From Pyrus communis (Eukaryota; Streptophyta; Magnoliopsida; Rosales; Rosaceae), in NCBI RefSeq assembly GCF_963583255.1, contig NC_084816.1, positions 24,450,119-24,514,118 of the forward strand: 64,000 nt of DNA, in the 5' to 3' direction. The notes under the pieces were generated by a model that was not told the origin of the DNA, made no database searches, and saw nothing but the letters and a program-made list of their open reading frames with translations. Below are positions 58,341-64,000 of this stretch, one piece after another. A program made the position numbers and the translations under genes. Position 1 is the stretch's first letter, and every line of letters begins with the position of its first letter.

Positions 58341-60144
58341 GAAAAAAGTAGCTCTGGCATTCATGTCGTGTTTTCCGTGTTCATGTCATTTTCGTGTCAT
58401 ACCCGATATCTTAACGGGTCGTGTCGTGTAACACCCGTTAAAATAAACGGGTAAAATGACTCGACCCGATATTATTAACAGGTAATATGACCCAACCTGT
58501 TACCCGCTAAGGAAAATATATTTTAAACCAATAAATAATCAAATGAAAAATATAATACTAAATAAGTATATACATACCATATTATCACATTCAAAACATA
58601 AAAACGCATTTGTCTTTCAAGTATTACATATTTACATACCCAAAATAAGAGCATAATAAAAAATAAAAAAAACATTAGAACATTACAAAATAACAAATGT
58701 TCAAAAGATTTGCAAAATTAAGGGAGTTATGTTTCAAGGTTTGGAACCTTGCACATTTTCTTACAATCAAACTCTTCAATTTTCATCAATCACCATGGGA
58801 AATGGTATTGGAACTTTGGCTTGATATTGTCTTCAACAATTATATTGATGATATTTTCAGTGAGAATTTCTACATTAGCACTCTCTTCTCATTTATCCTA
58901 TGGCTATTGTTTAAGTAAAGTCTTTAATAGCTTTTTAATTAATGTAGAAGTTTTAAAAATTTAGAAAAAATATATAAACGCTCGTAATGACAAGCTTTAC
59001 AACTTTCATGAAGGGCTTAACTTTGAAATGTGCCACTATAATCATATAAATCATAGATCAAAATTTAACTGTCGATTGTTATTTACATTTATACTTCATT
59101 TTTCTCACCAAATTTTGTTTTTTCAGATTTTCTTTTTTGAAAACATGATCTATTAGAGGATACAGGATGATGAATGGTTCGGATCGTTGATATTATGTTC
59201 AGCGTTTTACCGTTAGTGAAAATATTGCTTGGTTTTTTTAAAGTCTCTACAAACTATATAACATCGACTCATATTTTAATTAACCGTAAATATCAGGACG
59301 TGGTATCAAAGATTCGAACCATTCATCTTCCTACATCCCCCAGAAGATCGTGTTTTCAAAAAACAAAATTTAAAAAATGAAATTCAATATAAATAATAAA
59401 GCCTAAACGACAATCGACGGTTAAATACAAATTTAAGGTTTATGGATTGTAGTGTCGGATTTCGAAGTTGACCCCTTCACGAAAGTTTTAAAACTTATCA
59501 CTACGAGTGATCGTATATTTTTCTTTTACATTTCTTACACTTCTACAATAATTATTATTAATTTCATTACTTTTACACTCAAATAAAAAACAATATTCAT
59601 GACGGTTTGGAGGGTTTTGAAAATGTAAATGATAATGTAAGTGTAACCATTGTCTACTTGTGGACGAATGATGAATCATGAGTGTTTATATATTCTTTCA
59701 CATTTTTCATACTTGTAGGGATGTCTTATTGCCTATACTAATACTATACTAGTTGATTTTAATTTTGGACAACAACATGTTAAGTAAAATTTATCCTAAT
59801 AATAATAATGAGAAACTCTCATAATAAAAATAAGTAAATGAATAAAACTTAATTTTTTAACTTATATAGAATAATAATACAAAAATATATATTTAATATA
59901 GAATATACCAATATATACAATATGTCTATTGTATTTTATAATAAATTTTTTAGTAATTAAACTTTAAAATTATAATTTATTTTTCTTAACAGGTCGAAAC
60001 GGGTTACTCACGTGTTACCCGCATGTATGCCCGTTGTTAACGGATCAACCAATAATGACCCGATTAGTTATCGTATTGACCCGAAACTTGTTATTTTCGC
60101 ATCGTTTTCGTATCGTGTAAGAAACTGTCGGGTCTAGAAAAAAG
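58341..60144. mobile_element. Non-autonomous hAT element, unit 2
   Basis: Counterpart of 37567-39362 (element 58349-60136) with a perfect 8-bp duplication GAAAAAAG (58341-58348, 60137-60144), which confirms hAT membership. Subterminal ACCCGTTAA motifs at both ends. Confidence 0.87.
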
Positions 60145-60358
60145 TAATCTCTTTTTGGTTGTTGATAATTAATGTATTGATGACACCATCCTATATTTGG
60201 CTTCTATTAGAAGGGTTCGGCCATGCTACCATTAGGTCAGTGAACGACTTCTTGTAGAGCATTATTAATTGCACGCATGCCTATATAAAGTCAGTAGAAG
60301 TGCATGGTTTATTCACTCATATGCGAACCAATTTTATCAGACTCATACTATTGGTTGC

Positions 60359-61516
60359 ATGAAATTAGCAGTAATGGCTCCTACTTCTACTGCATCTTAT
60401 TTCAGTGCTGCCTTTGTTTTCCTTGTTGCTTTTAATTTCCTCAGCTTTCAGGTCGTGACTGCTTCTGGTGATGCAGCCAACGACAGTGACTACCTAGGGT
60501 TTATGTTGAACTTGGAATATTTGGACGGTGAGTTTTACTCATACGGTGTATTTGGCAATGACCTCGATAGTATCTCCCCAAACTTGTCCCAAGGGGGCCC
60601 GCGTCCTATTGGTGGTCAGAAGGCCAATCTCGAACCCCTTGTGACTGAAATAATCAAGGAATTTGCTTATGAACAAGTTGGTCATATCAGGTATAGAGTG
60701 CATGATCAACTGTTGTAAATTTTATTAATTCTGACTAACCCTAGATAGTATATATAATATGTATCTGATTAATTTTCAGAGCAATCACTCAGGCAATAGG
60801 CGGGTTCCCAAGGCCTCTTATAAACCTCAGCCGTACGCTTTTCTCACTAGTTGTTGACCTAGCACTGGGTTACCCATTGCTCCCTCGATTTGACCCCTAC
60901 GCAAACACAGTCAATTATCTTATAGCAGCGCAAGCACTGAATTATGATGGCCTAATGGGTTATGTTTACATCAATGCAAACCTCAACGCCGATGCTGCTA
61001 ACAGAGTACGTATAAATTAAGAAATGTTTATTATAACAGTTCTTGTTAATAATTAGTTAACAACATTTCTATCTATTAATCATTTTTTCACAATTAATTA
61101 ATTAACCATAACTTTTGGGTAACGTATGTAATTCAACATGCATGCAGTTGGGTGCATCGCTTTTGGGTATGAAGGCTGGACAAAATGCAGTGGTACGTGC
61201 ATTACTGTATGAGAGAGCGAATCAGACGGTGGCTCCGTACAATTTCACGGTGGCTTATATCGTCAGCCGAATTGCTGAATTGGGGAACAAGGTGACCAGG
61301 GGTGGCCTCGAAGAAGGCATCATAGTACCCATCACGCTTGGGGCTGAGAATCGAACGGTCACGAATGTCCTATCAGCGGACATGAATTCGCTGTCCTATG
61401 CAAGGACGCCACGAGAGATCTTGAGGATTCTGTATGGAACAGGAAATGAATATGTGCCTGGCGGCTTTTTCCCTGCAAAAGCAAATGGCCAAATTGCACG
61501 TACTCTTGTCATATAA
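60359..61516 (+). CDS. Desiccation-related protein, PCC13-62 type (gene b copy, unit 2)
   Basis: Intact duplicate of the unit 1 gene b. Exons 60359-60690, 60780-61005 and 61148-61516 give 308 aa, with the same intron phases and lengths. TATA box TATATAAA at 60282-60289. By hand count it differs from its twin at about 18 coding positions, of which about 16 change the amino acid (for example Asp for His and Gly for Glu after the signal peptide, Met for Val at LLGMKAG). Family motifs NLEYLDGEFYSYGVFG, EQVGHIR and VPGGFFPAKANGQ are kept. Likely secreted; biochemical function unknown. Confidence 0.93.
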
Positions 61517-61923
61517 GCAAAAGCACAATAATCAGAGCTGTGGGTTTATACTCAATAACAAATAAACGCCGGTTCATGTAACTGCGTCCAAATGCATCCA
61601 ACTAAATACACACACGTATATATGTGTGTATTTACAATTTAATAGATGTATTCGACCATGAATCTTAAATAAAATATATATATATATATAATGATATTAA
61701 ATTAACAAGGTCTTGATTGATTATGTTTATTCAGCTCTCTTACTACACCGAGTATAAGCTATTTTCTAAGGACCCTTTTTCTTATTAAAAATTAGAATTC
61801 GTCGCAGTAGAGCTTCAGCGGCCAATATTGTTCCCCACTCTTGTTGGTTGGATACCTGTTTCAATAAAGCTCATCTATTTCGCTGTAGCCGTATGACCAA
61901 CCAGGCTCACAAAACAAAAGCAT

Positions 61924-63051
61924 TAAGGGCGTGTTTACCAAACCGGAATGGAGGTGGAAGAAAGGGAATTGAATTCCTCTCCAAGTGATTCCGGCGTTTA
62001 CCAAATTTTGGGAACGAAAAAATTAGTGAACTCCACCCAAAATCACTAATTGTATTCCTAATATCCCCGGAATTCAAACACTGACTTGAAGGTGGTAATT
62101 GAATTCCAAAAGAAAGCCAACATCAGAAATCAAACTTCTCTACCGAAATTGCCCTGCCCCTCCCATCTGCCTCCCACGATTCAACCACCCAAAGCACACC
62201 CATCCCCACCCTTAACCACGCAGACCACCGCACCACCTCCCAGACTGCCAAGACCTATCACCAACCCACCCCAACAGTTCTACAAACAAACTCTGGACAC
62301 CCCAGATCCAAATTCGGATGGGGAAAGAGAGATGCAGATGAGTATATATAAAAGAAAAACCTTGTGACTTACCCATTGCGGATGGAATTTCGATTGCCGA
62401 CGTTTTTACAAAGAGCATAATATAAAGCATTGAGCGGGTGGCAAATGGTTGAGAAATCCTAGATTGGCCGCAGGCAAGGAGTTCATGATTTACCACCAAA
62501 AGGAGATCTTCAGGCCGATAGGAACCCCTGACAAGGTTAGGATGGGCAAGAATTGGTGCTTGGGGATGATCGCAAAAACAATATGCGGATGCAGACGGGG
62601 AGAGTAGAGAGAGTTGTGGTGGAACCGTAAAGGTTCCCGAACCTTCCTCTGTTTTTTTTTTTTTTTTTTTTTTTGAGTTTTTTACTTCGTTTCCTTGTTG
62701 AATTAGGTTTTTAGTCTTTAAGAAATAAAAAAATGTTCAAGTTTTATTAAAAATAAATATATGGGAATTGTTAAGATTTTAATAAAACTATATGTGTGTG
62801 TGTGTGTGTGTGAAATTTTATTAAAAAGTTATGAATTTTTCTATTATTAAGATTAAGGGCATTTTAGTAATCATATTAATTTTCATTCCGATTCAGGTAA
62901 ACTGGTAAACAATTTATATCATTTCAACTCCGATTTTAGGACATTATAGTAGACAACTTTGACAAGAATTCGAGTTTGAATCCTCCCCATTCCAATTCCC
63001 CCTCAATTCAATTCTTCTTATTTTGATTACGGATTAGTAAACAAGTCATAA
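61924..63051. mobile_element. Complete non-autonomous PIF/Harbinger element (unit 2 and beyond)
   Basis: 1122 bp (61927-63048) with ends GGGCGTGTTTACC and TAGTAAACAAGTCA, and TAA on each side. The interior has a C-rich block (about 62150-62300) and, on the minus strand, an exon-like stretch ending in a consensus donor (ATGGGTAAGT at about 62378-62369). This may be captured host sequence. The duplication junction falls inside it at about 62688. A (TG)n run is at 62792-62811. Confidence 0.82.
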
Positions 63052-63280
63052 GACACCATATGCTTTAGTCTCATTTCATCCCCTCCTAGTTTCACTCGTG
63101 GAACCACACTGTTAATAAATAAAAGGGTAATATGCTAAAGGAGATCACATATTATATCATATTAGGGTATCATTTCATGTGACAAATGATGCACAAAATC
63201 AATATCTAGTGAGATAACTTAATTAATTAACATAACATGTACATATTACTTCTTACATCAGCTGATACACTAACATAAAA
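63052..63280. other. AT-rich spacer
   Basis: Unique to the right flank of unit 2; nothing recognised. Confidence 0.4.
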
Positions 63281-63650
63281 GAGCTCTTTATTGAATCTAT
63301 TCAAAATAAGTGTAGGACTCCTTGGAGGATTCGTGCTATTCTTGAGGACATTCACTGGCTAACCAACAACTTTACATCGATTTCATGTAACTACATCTAC
63401 TGCAAGAGAGATTTTTCAGTGTGACTGTCATACGGGATGGTATATCACGTGTCGCTATATAAATTGTGGGATATGTGTGTTAAAAAGTTAATAACTTGAA
63501 AAATAAAATTTCCCACCACTAACATAAAAACACGTGGTGTACCACCCATATTCTCGTCACAACTAAAAATTTCTCTCCTACTGCAAAGCCAAAGTTCTTG
63601 AAAATGCTGTTACTAGTGCAGGCCATAAAATTCAGGATATAAGATTCTTT
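63281..63650 (+). mobile_element. Decayed LINE RNase H remnant, interrupted
   Basis: Translates in pieces as LLNLFK/IESIQNKCRTPWRIRAILEDIHW, matching the LINE motif IESISGAYNPLWRLKTILED. After a gap (about 63425-63580, MITE-like) it continues as ENAVTSAGHKIQDIR, matching ADAITRVGYSVSDF. A different, older LINE copy than those at 24-26 and 43-44 kb. Confidence 0.7.
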
Positions 63651-63936
63651 TGTTAAAAAGCTAGGCATGTTTTCATTTTTTTAATACAAGAGATATTTCT
63701 ATTAATTATAAATTACTCTAAGAGGAGATAAGAGAGTTTGAACCCGTGAATTTCATTTTGATTTCATTCCACACCCAAGATGCAATGCTTTCATTTTTTT
63801 AATGCAAGTGCACTTTTAATATGCAAGAAAGCCACCCTTTGAATTATTAGCGCTCCCATGCCTATAAGGTTAGCAGAACTGCATGGTTCATTCATTCGTA
63901 CACAAACCGTTTTAGTAAACTCATACAATTGATTAC

Positions 63937-64000
63937 ATGAATTTAGCAGCAATGGCTACTAGTAAAACTACATCTTATTTCAGTGTTACCCTTGTTTTCC
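63937..64000 (+). CDS. Third-cluster desiccation-related gene, 5' end only
   Basis: Start of another PCC13-62-type gene, cut by the window end. The frame reads MNLAAMATSKTTSYFSVTLVF, colinear with MKLAVMAPTSTASYFSAVFVF of gene b. The leader also aligns (GCAGAACTGCATGGTTCATT against GTAGAAGTGCATGGTTTATT). The TATA box seen in gene b is altered here to CTATAAGG at about 63862. Integrity cannot be judged. Confidence 0.8.
   Translation, partial: MNLAAMATSKTTSYFSVTLVF

Larger units (their letters stand above)
43246..62688 (+). repeat. Segmental tandem duplication, unit 2
   Basis: Second copy of 24622-42282. Longer because of later insertions: the foldback/TRIM complex (about 3.2 kb), a Cassandra (about 650 bp) and a solo LTR (about 1.14 kb). 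It lacks the unit 1-specific MITEs and Cassandra. Confidence 0.93.

Overview
The window is nuclear DNA from a flowering plant. It holds intron-rich genes with GT-AG (and some GC-AG) splice sites, plant-specific families and a dense load of plant transposons: Cassandra and other TRIMs, L1-type and RTE-type LINE remains, tRNA-type SINEs, and hAT, PIF/Harbinger and foldback elements. The gene sequences and repeat families suggest a woody eudicot, most likely Rosaceae (apple/pear group). The family call is an inference from memory.

The first 22 kb is ordinary gene space. Going left to right it holds: the 3' part of an INDETERMINATE-DOMAIN C2H2 zinc-finger gene (+); an intergenic unit encoding two box C/D snoRNAs with plant snoRNA promoter elements (+, about 3.7-4.2 kb); a complete 12-exon mitochondrial-type metal tolerance protein MTPC1/MTP6 (-, 5.26-8.82 kb); a Cassandra TRIM that carries 5S rRNA-like sequence in its LTRs (9.8-10.5 kb); a complete 13-exon LUMINIDEPENDENS (-, 11.9-18.0 kb); and a complete 5-exon FolD gene for one-carbon folate metabolism (+, 19.96-21.75 kb).

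From about 23 kb to the end, the window is a cluster of desiccation-related genes (PCC13-62 type, ferritin-like domain). Its core is a tandem segmental duplication. Unit 1 is about 24.6-42.3 kb and unit 2 about 43.2-62.7 kb. Each unit holds the 3' end of one L1-type LINE, gene copy 'a', gene copy 'b', and the start of one PIF/Harbinger element. Gene a is intact in unit 1 and broken in unit 2 (frameshift plus nonsense). Gene b is intact in both. A fifth, related gene starts at 63.94 kb and runs off the window.

The two units carry different later insertions, and each acts as an empty-site control for the other. Unit 1 alone has a hAT MITE, a 961-bp Harbinger MITE, several small MITEs and a Cassandra. 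Unit 2 alone has a nested long-TIR foldback element, a palindromic five-LTR TRIM, another Cassandra and a solo LTR. The junction between the units contains about 0.9 kb copied, introns included, from the LUMINIDEPENDENS gene about 25 kb away. Both breakpoints lie inside transposons. This looks like replication-based template switching and is the most unusual structure in the window, together with the snoRNA pair and the palindromic TRIM.
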